The notes beneath the pieces were generated by a model, which saw only the letters and a list, made by a program, of their open reading frames with translations, did not search any database and was not told the origin of the DNA. Positions 15,911-22,406 of a DNA stretch of 25,976 nt are shown here, one piece after another (positions within the stretch are counted from its first letter, which is position 1; every line of letters starts with the position of its first letter). The translations under genes were made by a program, and so were the position numbers. The DNA is from CAZDYP01 sp964509505 (lineage in GTDB: Bacteria; Chloroflexota; Anaerolineae; JACRMK01): the NCBI GenBank assembly GCA_964509505.1, contig CAZDYP010000060.1:1-25976 (forward strand). The letters run 5' to 3'.

Positions 15911-15984
15911 ATGGAACCGCAGATAAACACAGATGGACGCAGATAAAAAATCTGCGTTTATCTACGTTCAGCTGCGGTTACCAT
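15911..15984. repeat. Long imperfect inverted repeat after the dehydratase gene
   Basis: Outer arms ATGG / CCAT (15911-15914, 15981-15984) and AACCGCAG / CTGCGGTT (15915-15922, 15972-15979) enclose inner arms ACGCAGAT / ATCTGCGT (15937-15944, 15950-15957) around an AAAAA loop. The motif CAGAT recurs four times in different settings. It begins 2 nt after the stop codon, so it may protect the mRNA end or help termination, but there is no U-tract. It resembles a dispersed intergenic repeat. Confidence 0.7.
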
Positions 15985-16068
15985 GCGATGAGTTATGACC
16001 CTAAACGCGCATCTCATCAAACTCGAAGCTGACGGCTTGTTCCGTTGAACAGGTGAAAGGGTGACGCA

Positions 16069-17274
16069 ATGAAGCAGCATTGGCGCGTGTTTCATTCATC
16101 TATCGCCATCGTTGGCATTTTCTGTTTGCTCCTGGGTTGTGCGTCAATCCCAACCACAAGTCCGCAACCCTCTAAAGAAGGGCTTCCAACGCCAATGTTT
16201 ACACCAGCGTTGACACCTGCGCCAACCGCCACGCCAACACCACAACCTATCACAGAATGGATTCAGATTGCAAAGGATGGGCGCGGATTTATGAAGTCAC
16301 CATCGAATCAAAAGTTCGTCGTCTGGGGGTTTAACTACGGCATTGATGAGCAGAATCGCCTGCTGGAAGATTACTGGGACGCTGAGTGGTCGAAGGTGGT
16401 AGAGGATTTCCGAGAAATGAAGACGCTCGGCGCCAACGTCGTGCGAATTTTCCTGCAAGTGGGAAAATTCATGACGAGCCCCACGCAACCCAATGAAACA
16501 GCGCTGAATCAACTGGCGCGTTTAGTTGCGCTGGCAGAGCAAGAAGGCCTCTATCTCGATCTGACGGGCCTTAGTGCTTTCCGCAAGGCTAATGTGCCTG
16601 CTTGGTATCATGCGCGTTCAGAAAAAGAGCATTGGGAGGCGCAAGCCCGCTTCTGGGGAGCCATCGCCGCGCGTGTCGGCCACAGTCCCGCCATCTTTTG
16701 CTATAACCTGATGAACGAGCCAATCGCGCCAGCCGGACGCAAAAATCCAGACGACTTGCTCAATGGCGAATTTGCTGGCTTTCACTTTGTCCAATACCTC
16801 TCGCTGGATCAAGCGGGCCGTCCAACGGACGAGATCGCGCGCCAATGGATTCGCCAGATGACCGCCGCAATTCGCCAGCATGACCATCGCCACCTCATCA
16901 CCGTTGGCGCTTTGCCGCCCAGCCCACAGCTGGGTTACTTTTCGGGTTTTGTGCCGGACAAGATTGTGGGCGAGCTGGATTTTCTCAGCGCTCATGTCTA
17001 TCCTCGAGCCTCAAAGGTTTCCGACGCCATCCAAACAGTGAAAGACTTCGCCGTGGGCAAGCCAGTCGTCATTGAAGAAACATCGGGCCTCTACTGCTCG
17101 GCGCAGGAATTTGAGGAATTCATCAAACAATCCAAAAGCATGGCTTCTGGTTGGCTAGGTTTCTACACGGGACGAACACCGGAGCAGCTGCGCCCACCGA
17201 AAAATATCCATGATGCAGTGACCTTGAAATTGCTTGAATTGTTTCTGAGTCTCAGAGCTGAAGTGATGCGCTAA
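16069..17274 (+). CDS. Lipoprotein glycoside hydrolase, GH5-like (endo-mannanase/cellulase clan)
   Basis: This 401-residue protein has a lipoprotein signal peptide ending in LLLGC (lipidated Cys at about residue 24), then a Thr/Pro linker to about residue 65. The following (beta/alpha)8-type domain has family features: FVVWGFNYG, GANVVRIFLQ, CYNLMNEP with Glu217 as probable acid/base, LSAHVYP, and PVVIEETSG with Glu336 or Glu337 as probable nucleophile (337 aligns better). Such enzymes cut beta-1,4-linked mannans or glucans; the exact glycan is not evident. It would sit on the outer face of the cytoplasmic membrane. AAAGGGTG precedes ATG 16069. Upstream lies a long inverted repeat, downstream a composite palindromic element. 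Confidence 0.85.
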   Translation: MKQHWRVFHSSIAIVGIFCLLLGCASIPTTSPQPSKEGLPTPMFTPALTPAPTATPTPQPITEWIQIAKDGRGFMKSPSNQKFVVWGFNYGIDEQNRLLEDYWDAEWSKVVEDFREMKTLGANVVRIFLQVGKFMTSPTQPNETALNQLARLVALAEQEGLYLDLTGLSAFRKANVPAWYHARSEKEHWEAQARFWGAIAARVGHSPAIFCYNLMNEPIAPAGRKNPDDLLNGEFAGFHFVQYLSLDQAGRPTDEIARQWIRQMTAAIRQHDHRHLITVGALPPSPQLGYFSGFVPDKIVGELDFLSAHVYPRASKVSDAIQTVKDFAVGKPVVIEETSGLYCSAQEFEEFIKQSKSMASGWLGFYTGRTPEQLRPPKNIHDAVTLKLLELFLSLRAEVMR

Positions 17275-17409
17275 GGGCCAGTTGCTGAGTCACTAACGCT
17301 TTGCCAATCTACCCTTGCGAAGGTTGGTGTGCGCTACAAAATACCTTGCCCATCTAACCTTCGCAAGGTTCGTGATACGAAAGTGTTAGTTACTCAGGGG
17401 CCAGTTGCT
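17275..17409. mobile_element. MITE-like composite palindromic element with flanking direct repeats
   Basis: A 12-bp direct repeat GGGCCAGTTGCT lies at 17275-17286 and 17398-17409. Just inside, GAGTCACTAACGCTTT (17287-17302) is inverted against AAAGTGTTAGTTACTC (17380-17395), 14 of 16 matching. Between them are two related 23-bp blocks (17303-17325 and 17348-17370, 18 of 23 matching), each with a near-palindromic core, ACCCTTGCGAAGGTT and AACCTTCGCAAGGTT. There is no ORF. The arrangement resembles a non-autonomous element in an intergenic site, starting at the first base after the GH5 gene stop codon. Mobility is inferred. Confidence 0.6.
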
Positions 17410-17444
17410 AGTTTGTTCCACCTCTGCTTTCATAAGGAGAAGGC

Positions 17445-18803
17445 ATGACCACAGCTGATGCGAAGTTCAAGGAGTATGACCATTTCATTCAAGAGGCGAT
17501 GCAACGCTTTCAGGTGCCCGGCGTCGCCATCGGCATCATTTACGATGGGCAAGAGCACACCGCAGGCTTTGGTGTCACGAATGTGAATCATCCCTTGCCT
17601 GTGGATGCTGACACGCTCTTCCAAATTGGCTCGACTAGCAAGACGTTCACAGGCACCATCATCATGCGTTTGGTCGAGCAGGGCAAGCTCAAGCTCGACT
17701 TGCCCATCATCCATTACCTTTCCAACTTTCGCATGAAAGACCCCGACGTGACGGCACAAGTCACTACACAACATCTGCTGACGCATACGGGCGGTTGGCT
17801 CGGCGACTACTTCGACGACACGGGCAACGGCGACGACGCGTTGGCGGAGTATGTACGACGAATGGCGGACTTGCCGCAACTGACGCCGTTGGGAACGGTG
17901 TGGTCATACAACAACGCAGGCTTCTCGCTCGCGGGTCGCGTGATTGAAGCGGTGACGGGCAAGACATACGAGTCTGCATTGAAAGAGTTTGTGTTTGACC
18001 CGCTCGGTCTCTCCATGTCGTTCATCTTTCCGAATGATGTGCTGACGCATCGCTTTGCCGTTGGGCATCACGTCATTGACGGCAAGCCACAGGTCGCGCA
18101 ACCATGGGCGCTCGCGCGTTCGGCTCATGCAGCGGGCGCTATCGCTTCGTCCGTGAAAGACCAATTGCGTTACGCGCGCTTTCACATGGGGCAGCTAGAC
18201 CTGATAGGTTTCCAAAACCTATCAGGTCTCATTCAGCAGATGCAAACACCCGTGACGAAAGCAGCGTTAGATGACGAGATGGCGTTATCATTCTTCGTAT
18301 TCAATCTGGGTGGCGTGCGTGTCGTGCGACATGGCGGCGCGACCAATGGGCAACTCTCGGCGTTCATGTTCGCGCCCGACCACCACTTCGCCATCACCGT
18401 GCTGACCAATGCAACTCGCGGTGGAGAACTGCATCGTGAAGCAACGAAGTTCGCCTTCAAACATTTTCTCGACGCGAGCGAACCAGAACCGACGCCCCTC
18501 ACGCTGAGTGAAGCACAATTGGCGGAGTATGTTGGACGTTACACGACGCAACTGGCTGAGGTTGCACTGAAGTTGGAGAATGGTACGCTAATGATGCACA
18601 CGACGCCGAAAGGCGGCTTCCCGAATAAAGACTCTAAGCCCGGTCCCACACCGCCGCCCTCACGGCTGGCATTCGTCAAAGAGAATCGCGTCGTCGCGCT
18701 CGATGCGCCGTTCAACGACGTGCAAGGCGAATTTTTGCGCGACGCCCAGGGGCGCATCGAGTGGTTCCGTTTTGGCGGGCGCATTCGCGCTAAACAAAGT
18801 TGA
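17445..18803 (+). CDS. Serine hydrolase of the class C beta-lactamase / penicillin-binding family
   Basis: This 452-residue protein has no signal peptide and is probably cytoplasmic. The family motifs are complete: S63-TS-K66 in FQIGSTSKTFTG with the nucleophile Ser63, Y155-NN (N157) in WSYNNAGFSLAGRVIEAVTG, and H296-GG in VVRHGGATNG in place of KTG. Relatives include esterases, D-aminopeptidases and LACTB-like peptidases; true beta-lactamase action is unlikely for a non-secreted protein. A C-terminal extension (about residues 345-450, LSEAQLAEYVGRY...) matches the small beta-barrel found after many of these enzymes. A perfect 33-bp palindrome encodes residues 252-262 (DLIGFQNLSGL). AAGGAGAAGG precedes ATG 17445. 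The stop overlaps the ATG of a 42-codon ORF. Confidence 0.92.
   Translation: MTTADAKFKEYDHFIQEAMQRFQVPGVAIGIIYDGQEHTAGFGVTNVNHPLPVDADTLFQIGSTSKTFTGTIIMRLVEQGKLKLDLPIIHYLSNFRMKDPDVTAQVTTQHLLTHTGGWLGDYFDDTGNGDDALAEYVRRMADLPQLTPLGTVWSYNNAGFSLAGRVIEAVTGKTYESALKEFVFDPLGLSMSFIFPNDVLTHRFAVGHHVIDGKPQVAQPWALARSAHAAGAIASSVKDQLRYARFHMGQLDLIGFQNLSGLIQQMQTPVTKAALDDEMALSFFVFNLGGVRVVRHGGATNGQLSAFMFAPDHHFAITVLTNATRGGELHREATKFAFKHFLDASEPEPTPLTLSEAQLAEYVGRYTTQLAEVALKLENGTLMMHTTPKGGFPNKDSKPGPTPPPSRLAFVKENRVVALDAPFNDVQGEFLRDAQGRIEWFRFGGRIRAKQS
18197..18229. repeat. 33-bp palindromic element inside the serine hydrolase gene (copy 2)
   Basis: AGACCTGATAGGTTT (18197-18211) and AAACCTATCAGGTCT (18215-18229) form a perfect 15-bp stem with a CCA loop. 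It is preceded by CAGCT, as in copy 1, and adds DLIGFQNLSGL to the hydrolase. The element starts on the third base of a codon in both host genes, and 33 is a multiple of three. Confidence 0.9.
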
Positions 18804-18931
18804 TGCCAGGCAACGTCCTCAGTCAGTTTCAGCGTACGCTCGCGCTTGTCTTGACGCGTTGTCTGCGAATGGTCATGGGCAATGACTTTCGCTCGGCAAT
18901 CCGCGAAGACCCCAATCTGAATTTGGTGTGA
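18803..18931 (+). CDS. Possible small protein of 42 residues, start overlapping the hydrolase stop
   Basis: ATG 18803 overlaps the preceding stop in the sequence TGATG, a usual sign of translational coupling. The frame runs MPGNVLSQFQRTLALV and ends DFRSAIREDPNLNLV before TGA at 18929-18931. There is a weakly hydrophobic middle and a charged end. I recognise no family. The codons resemble those of its neighbours, and the heptamer spacer starts exactly at its stop codon, as spacers do after other genes here, which mildly supports it being real. It could equally be a decayed gene end. Confidence 0.35.
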   Translation: MPGNVLSQFQRTLALVLTRCLRMVMGNDFRSAIREDPNLNLV

Positions 18932-18965
18932 TGCCATCTCTAATCACCCATTACTAATTACTACT
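18931..18965 (+). repeat. Heptameric repeat spacer (TACTAAT-type)
   Basis: Units ATGCCAT, CTCTAAT, CACCCAT, TACTAAT and TACTACT run from the small ORF stop to CCCT and the ATG at 18970. No Shine-Dalgarno sequence is visible. Confidence 0.6.
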
Positions 18966-18969
18966 CCCT

Positions 18970-19566
18970 ATGGAAATAGATCCCTCCACCCATCCCAACC
19001 CTTATCATCTCATCACCAGCACCGTCATCCCACGCCCCATCGGCTGGGTGTCGTCGCTGGATGCGAATGGCGCGCGTAATCTCGCGCCATTCAGCTTCTT
19101 CAACGGCGTCTCGGGCAACCCGCCGATGTTGATCTTTTCAGTAGGACAGCGCGAAGGACGCGCGAAAGACACACTTGCCAACGTCATTGCGACGAAAGAG
19201 TTTGTGTGGAACGTCGCCAGCGAACACATCGCGCAGAACATGAACCTCACGTCGGGCAACTATCCGCCGGAGGTAGATGAGTTCGTCGTCGCGGGCCTCA
19301 CGCCCATTCCATCGCTGAAGGTGAAACCGCCGCGCGTGAAAGAAGCGCATGTGACGATGGAATGCGTGCTGGCGCAGACCGTGCCGTTGCCACGCTCCGC
19401 CTACACCCTCGTCATCGGCGAAGTGATTTATATGCACATCGCCGACGAAGTGCTGGATGCGCATGGGCGTGTTGATCCCGTAAAGCTTGCGCCGATTGCG
19501 CGCCTCGGCGGCAGTTCGTGGTACACGACGCTTGGCAAGTTGTTTGAGATGAAGCGACCGCCATAA
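18970..19566 (+). CDS. Flavin reductase-like FMN-binding split-barrel protein
   Basis: This 198-residue cytoplasmic protein matches the flavin reductase-like family: VIPRPIGWVSSLDANGARNLAPFSFFNGVSGNPPMLIFSVG is the FMN-binding first half, followed by KDTLANVIATKEFVWNVAS, and a late PIARLGGSSWYTTLG. Members bind FMN and either supply reduced flavin to monooxygenases or act as oxidoreductases; which applies here is not clear. The length is normal. ATG 18970 follows a heptamer spacer without an obvious ribosome binding site. No flavin-dependent monooxygenase lies near. Confidence 0.9.
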   Translation: MEIDPSTHPNPYHLITSTVIPRPIGWVSSLDANGARNLAPFSFFNGVSGNPPMLIFSVGQREGRAKDTLANVIATKEFVWNVASEHIAQNMNLTSGNYPPEVDEFVVAGLTPIPSLKVKPPRVKEAHVTMECVLAQTVPLPRSAYTLVIGEVIYMHIADEVLDAHGRVDPVKLAPIARLGGSSWYTTLGKLFEMKRPP

Positions 19567-19569
19567 GAA

Positions 19570-19665
19570 GTGTCATGTGTCATGTGTCATGTGTCATGTG
19601 TCATGTGTCATGTGTCATGTGATCCTTGACCCTTGACCCTTGATCCTTGATCCTTGACGCTTGGC
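19570..19665 (+). repeat. Double heptamer array: seven GTGTCAT units, then CCTTGAY units
   Basis: Seven perfect GTGTCAT units (19570-19618) are followed by GTGAT and five CCTTGAC/CCTTGAT units (19624-19658), then GCTTGGC. The ATG of the next gene is at 19668. The first array is perfect, so it is young or actively maintained. The change of word within one spacer while keeping the 7-bp period is notable. Confidence 0.9.
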
Positions 19666-19667
19666 TT

Positions 19668-20561
19668 ATGTCTGAATTAACCCAACTCTCCGAATCTATT
19701 TACTACTTGCCCAACGTCATCAACTGTGGCGTTGTCGCATTGGACACTGACCGCGCGCTCATCATTGACAGTGGGCAAGACGCCGATTATGGCAAGGCGC
19801 TTCGCAAGGCGTGTGAGGCAGCGAAACTCAAACCTGTCGCCGTCATCAACACACACGCGCACGCCGACCATTTCGGCGGCAACGATTATCTCGCGCGCAA
19901 TTGCGGCGTCGCCGTGTACGCGCCGCCCTTCGAGGAAGCCATCATGCGCTATCCTGAACTCGAACCGACGTATCTGTTCAATGGCGCGTATCCGATTAAC
20001 GAGCTGCAAAACAAGTGGTTGATGGCTAAGTCTTCAATCATCAATCATGTAGTCACAGAAGATTTTTTGGAATTTGGCAGTTGGAGATTGGAAGTTAGAC
20101 GCTTGCCCGGCCATTCGCGCGCCCAGATTGGCGTGCTAGCGAATGGCGTGCTCTTTTGCGGCGATGCGGTGATTGGTGAAGCGACATTAGCGAAGTATAA
20201 GATTCCATTTGGCGCGCACATCGGGGAGCAAATCGAGAGCATCAACACACTGCTCACGATGCGCGTCGAGAAAATCGTGTGCGCGCACGGCGAACCCATG
20301 AGCGACGTGCGCGCCGTGGCTGAGGCGAACCTCGCTGCGATGCAACGCGCCTGCGACGCGGTGCGTGAGGCAACCCAATCGCCCGCCAACGTGTCGCAAA
20401 TCGTCGCGCGCGTCGGTAGAATGCTCGACCTCCAGCATCACACCATTTCGCAATTCTATTTGTTTCAGTCTATTATCACGGCGTATCTCGCGCACCTACA
20501 ACGACTGGGACAGGTGAAGGTCGAATTACGTGAACACAATGCCATTTGGAGCGCCATTTAA
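19668..20561 (+). CDS. MBL-fold metallo-hydrolase
   Basis: This 297-residue cytoplasmic protein has the metallo-beta-lactamase fold: ALIIDSGQDADYG, the metal motif T-HAHADH-FGG, LPGHSRAQIGVL (third His), VLFCGDAVIGEATLAKYKIP (bridging Asp), and a late His in CAHGEP. A C-terminal helical part of about 85 residues may be a winged-helix-like tail. Relatives include glyoxalase II-type thioesterases and other hydrolases; the substrate is not evident. ATG 19668 is chosen because the alternative TTG at 19647 lies inside the CCTTGAT repeats. Residues encoded by 20067-20101 come from a 7-bp periodic stretch. Confidence 0.88.
   Translation: MSELTQLSESIYYLPNVINCGVVALDTDRALIIDSGQDADYGKALRKACEAAKLKPVAVINTHAHADHFGGNDYLARNCGVAVYAPPFEEAIMRYPELEPTYLFNGAYPINELQNKWLMAKSSIINHVVTEDFLEFGSWRLEVRRLPGHSRAQIGVLANGVLFCGDAVIGEATLAKYKIPFGAHIGEQIESINTLLTMRVEKIVCAHGEPMSDVRAVAEANLAAMQRACDAVREATQSPANVSQIVARVGRMLDLQHHTISQFYLFQSIITAYLAHLQRLGQVKVELREHNAIWSAI
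20067..20101 (+). repeat. Heptameric repeat inside the MBL hydrolase coding region
   Basis: Units TTGGAAT, TTGGCAG, TTGGAGA, TTGGAAG and TTAGACG follow each other in 7-bp register. They encode LEFGSWRLEVRR, just before the conserved LPGHS. The codons TTT and AGA (twice) are unlike those around them. The repeat is of the same kind as the intergenic arrays. Confidence 0.55.
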
Positions 20562-20564
20562 TTT

Positions 20565-20617
20565 CCCCTATCTCCCCTCATTTCCTCTGACGCAAAGGAA
20601 ATGAGGGGAGATGGGGG
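20565..20617. repeat. Very strong hairpin in front of the dehydrogenase gene
   Basis: ATCTCCCCTCATTTCC (20570-20585) pairs perfectly with GGAAATGAGGGGAGAT (20597-20612), an 11-nt loop between. A T:G pair and CCCC/GGGG extend it to 20565-20617, about 21 base pairs. It begins 4 nt after the MBL stop codon and ends 20 nt before the GTG at 20638. It may end transcription or stabilise RNA, though no U-tract follows, and purine-rich GGGGAGAT-like words continue up to the start codon. Confidence 0.75.
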
Positions 20618-20637
20618 ATAACGGGAGATGAGCAGGG

Positions 20638-21723
20638 GTGAAGACTTATCACATTGGCGTCATCGGCGGCGACGGCATCGGGCCCGAGGTGACGCGCGAA
20701 GCAGTGAAGGTGTTGCGCGCGGTCGCGGAGCGCGAAACATTCATGCTTGATTTGATCGAGTATCCATTCGGCGCAGAACATTATCTCAAAACGAAAGAGA
20801 CGTTTCCGCAATCCGCGCTTGATGAGTGCGCGCAACTCGATTCGATGTTATTGGGCGCATTGGGCGATCCGCGCGTCGAAGTTGGGATGATCGAGCGCGC
20901 GATCATCTTTAGCTTACGACAAGGGCTCGACCTCTACGTGAACTATCGTCCCGTGAAATTGTATGCGGAACATCTCTGCCCCTTGAAAGGCAAGACGCCC
21001 GCTGATATTGATATGGTGGTAATTCGTGAGAACACCGAAGACGCTTATGCGGGCGCGCAGGGCAACTTCAAGCGCGGCAGCCCCGACGAGGTTGCCATTG
21101 CCGAGATGATCTTCACGCGCAAGGGTACAGAGCGCATCATTCGCTATGCGTTCGAGACGGCGCGTAAACGCGCCCAAGTGCTGTTGGCGGAAGGGCGTGT
21201 GGGCGCGAAGGTCACGATGGTGGACAAAGCGAACGCGATTCGCTCAATGGATTTGTGGACGCGCGTGTTCGCGGAGGTGGCGCGCGATTATCCCGACGTG
21301 GGCACGCATCATCTCTACGTTGACGCAGCGTGTATGTTCATGGTAAAAAATCCTGAGCAATTCGATGTCATCGTCACGACCAATTTGTTTGGCGACATCT
21401 TGACCGATCTGGGCGCGATGATTCAAGGCGGCATGGGCAGCGCGGCCTCGGGCAACATTCACCCTGGCCGCTCATCTTACTTTGAGCCTGTACATGGTTC
21501 TGCGCCCGACCTGGCGGGCAAGGGTATCGCCAGCCCCATCGGCGCAATCCTCAGCGCGGCGTTGCTCTGCGACCACATCGGCGAAACGGGCGCAGCGCAA
21601 CGCATCGAACATGCCGTGCAAGCATTGCTCGTCTCCAGACACATTCCAAGCGTGGATGCGAACCCTCAGTTAAGCACGGCGCAGGTGGGCGACCTCGTCG
21701 TGAATGCAATTCGAGCAGATTGA
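20638..21723 (+). CDS. Isocitrate/isopropylmalate dehydrogenase-family oxidative decarboxylase
   Basis: This 361-residue enzyme would oxidise and decarboxylate a beta-hydroxy acid with NAD(P). Visible motifs are IGVIGGDGIGPEVTREAVKVL (N-terminus), FSLRQGLDLYVNYRPVKLY (substrate Arg), VVIRENTEDAYAG, MVDKANAIRSMDLW (catalytic Lys), VDAACMFMVKNPEQFDVIVTTNLFGDILTDLGAMIQGGMGSAASGNI (metal Asp residues), and EPVHGSAPDLAGKGIASP (cofactor loop, more like NAD-using members). It fits LeuB but could also be a homoisocitrate or tartrate-type enzyme. The start is GTG 20638, with GCAGGG just upstream; no in-frame ATG precedes it. The LeuD-LeuC fusion at 14164 may act before it. Confidence 0.88.
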   Translation: MKTYHIGVIGGDGIGPEVTREAVKVLRAVAERETFMLDLIEYPFGAEHYLKTKETFPQSALDECAQLDSMLLGALGDPRVEVGMIERAIIFSLRQGLDLYVNYRPVKLYAEHLCPLKGKTPADIDMVVIRENTEDAYAGAQGNFKRGSPDEVAIAEMIFTRKGTERIIRYAFETARKRAQVLLAEGRVGAKVTMVDKANAIRSMDLWTRVFAEVARDYPDVGTHHLYVDAACMFMVKNPEQFDVIVTTNLFGDILTDLGAMIQGGMGSAASGNIHPGRSSYFEPVHGSAPDLAGKGIASPIGAILSAALLCDHIGETGAAQRIEHAVQALLVSRHIPSVDANPQLSTAQVGDLVVNAIRAD

Positions 21724-21765
21724 TAGGCTGGTAGTAGTTAGCCAATAACAATAATGGAGTCAGAC

Positions 21766-22395
21766 ATGTCTCGTTCGCGTGAACGGCGCGCACGCCGCGC
21801 GCCAGCGAAATATAATCAACCTATGCAGGGTAATTCGAATCAACGGCCACTGTGGTATGCGGGGGGCGCATTGGCGGCGCTCTTCATCGCAGTCCTAGGC
21901 TATGCGGTCTATGCCGCTTTTGCCGCACAATCGGCGACGACGGGTGGCCCGCTTCCCACCAACCTCGTGCAAGGCACCGCTGTGCCCAATTTGGGCGCGA
22001 CCCACGTCAATCCCGGCGAACCCCACGCGCGTTACAATTCGACGCCGCCGACCTCAGGACCGCATTTCCCGCACTGGGGCGAGTGGAAACGCTATGATGA
22101 GCCACAACCCGAAGAAGTATGGATTCACAATCTTGAGCATGGCGGCATCGTCGCGCTGTACAACTGCCCACAAGGGTGCCCGGAGTTGCTCAACAAGTTG
22201 AGCGATCTATACAAAACAGGTCCGCGCAGTAAGTATGGTTACTTGAAAATGTTGGTCTCGCCTTATAGTAAAATTTCCAATAAGCTCACGTTGGCCGCAT
22301 GGAATTACTACTTGCCATTGGACGATTATGACGACGCGCAAGTGCGCGGTTTCATTCTCGCGCATCAAGATAAGGGACCCGAAGACGCGCAATAA
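21766..22395 (+). CDS. DUF3105 membrane-anchored protein
   Basis: This protein of about 209 residues has a basic N-terminus (SRSRERRARRAPAK), one membrane segment (LWYAGGALAALFIAVLGYAVYAAFA), then the DUF3105 domain outside the cell. Its hallmarks are THVNPGEPHARYNSTPPTSGPHFPHW, VWIHNLEHGGIVALYNCP and GPRSKYGYLKMLVSPY. The function of the family is not established; conserved His and Cys residues suggest metal binding or redox chemistry, which is inference. ATG 21766 is preferred because GGAG lies 6 nt upstream; ATG 21754 would add four residues. The next gene begins 11 nt after the stop, so the two are probably cotranscribed. Confidence 0.85.
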   Translation: MSRSRERRARRAPAKYNQPMQGNSNQRPLWYAGGALAALFIAVLGYAVYAAFAAQSATTGGPLPTNLVQGTAVPNLGATHVNPGEPHARYNSTPPTSGPHFPHWGEWKRYDEPQPEEVWIHNLEHGGIVALYNCPQGCPELLNKLSDLYKTGPRSKYGYLKMLVSPYSKISNKLTLAAWNYYLPLDDYDDAQVRGFILAHQDKGPEDAQ

Positions 22396-22406
22396 AAGGA
22401 GTGCGG

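Noticed and set aside
15994..16047. 17-codon ORF (MTLNAHLIKLEADGLFR) before the GH5 gene
   Set aside because: It is too short, with no ribosome binding site or coupling; it may be a gene remnant but cannot be supported.
19570..19665. CRISPR array
   Set aside because: Units are 7 bp with no spacers and there are no cas genes.
19647..19667. TTG start for the MBL hydrolase
   Set aside because: It lies within CCTTGAT heptamers; ATG 19668 follows directly.
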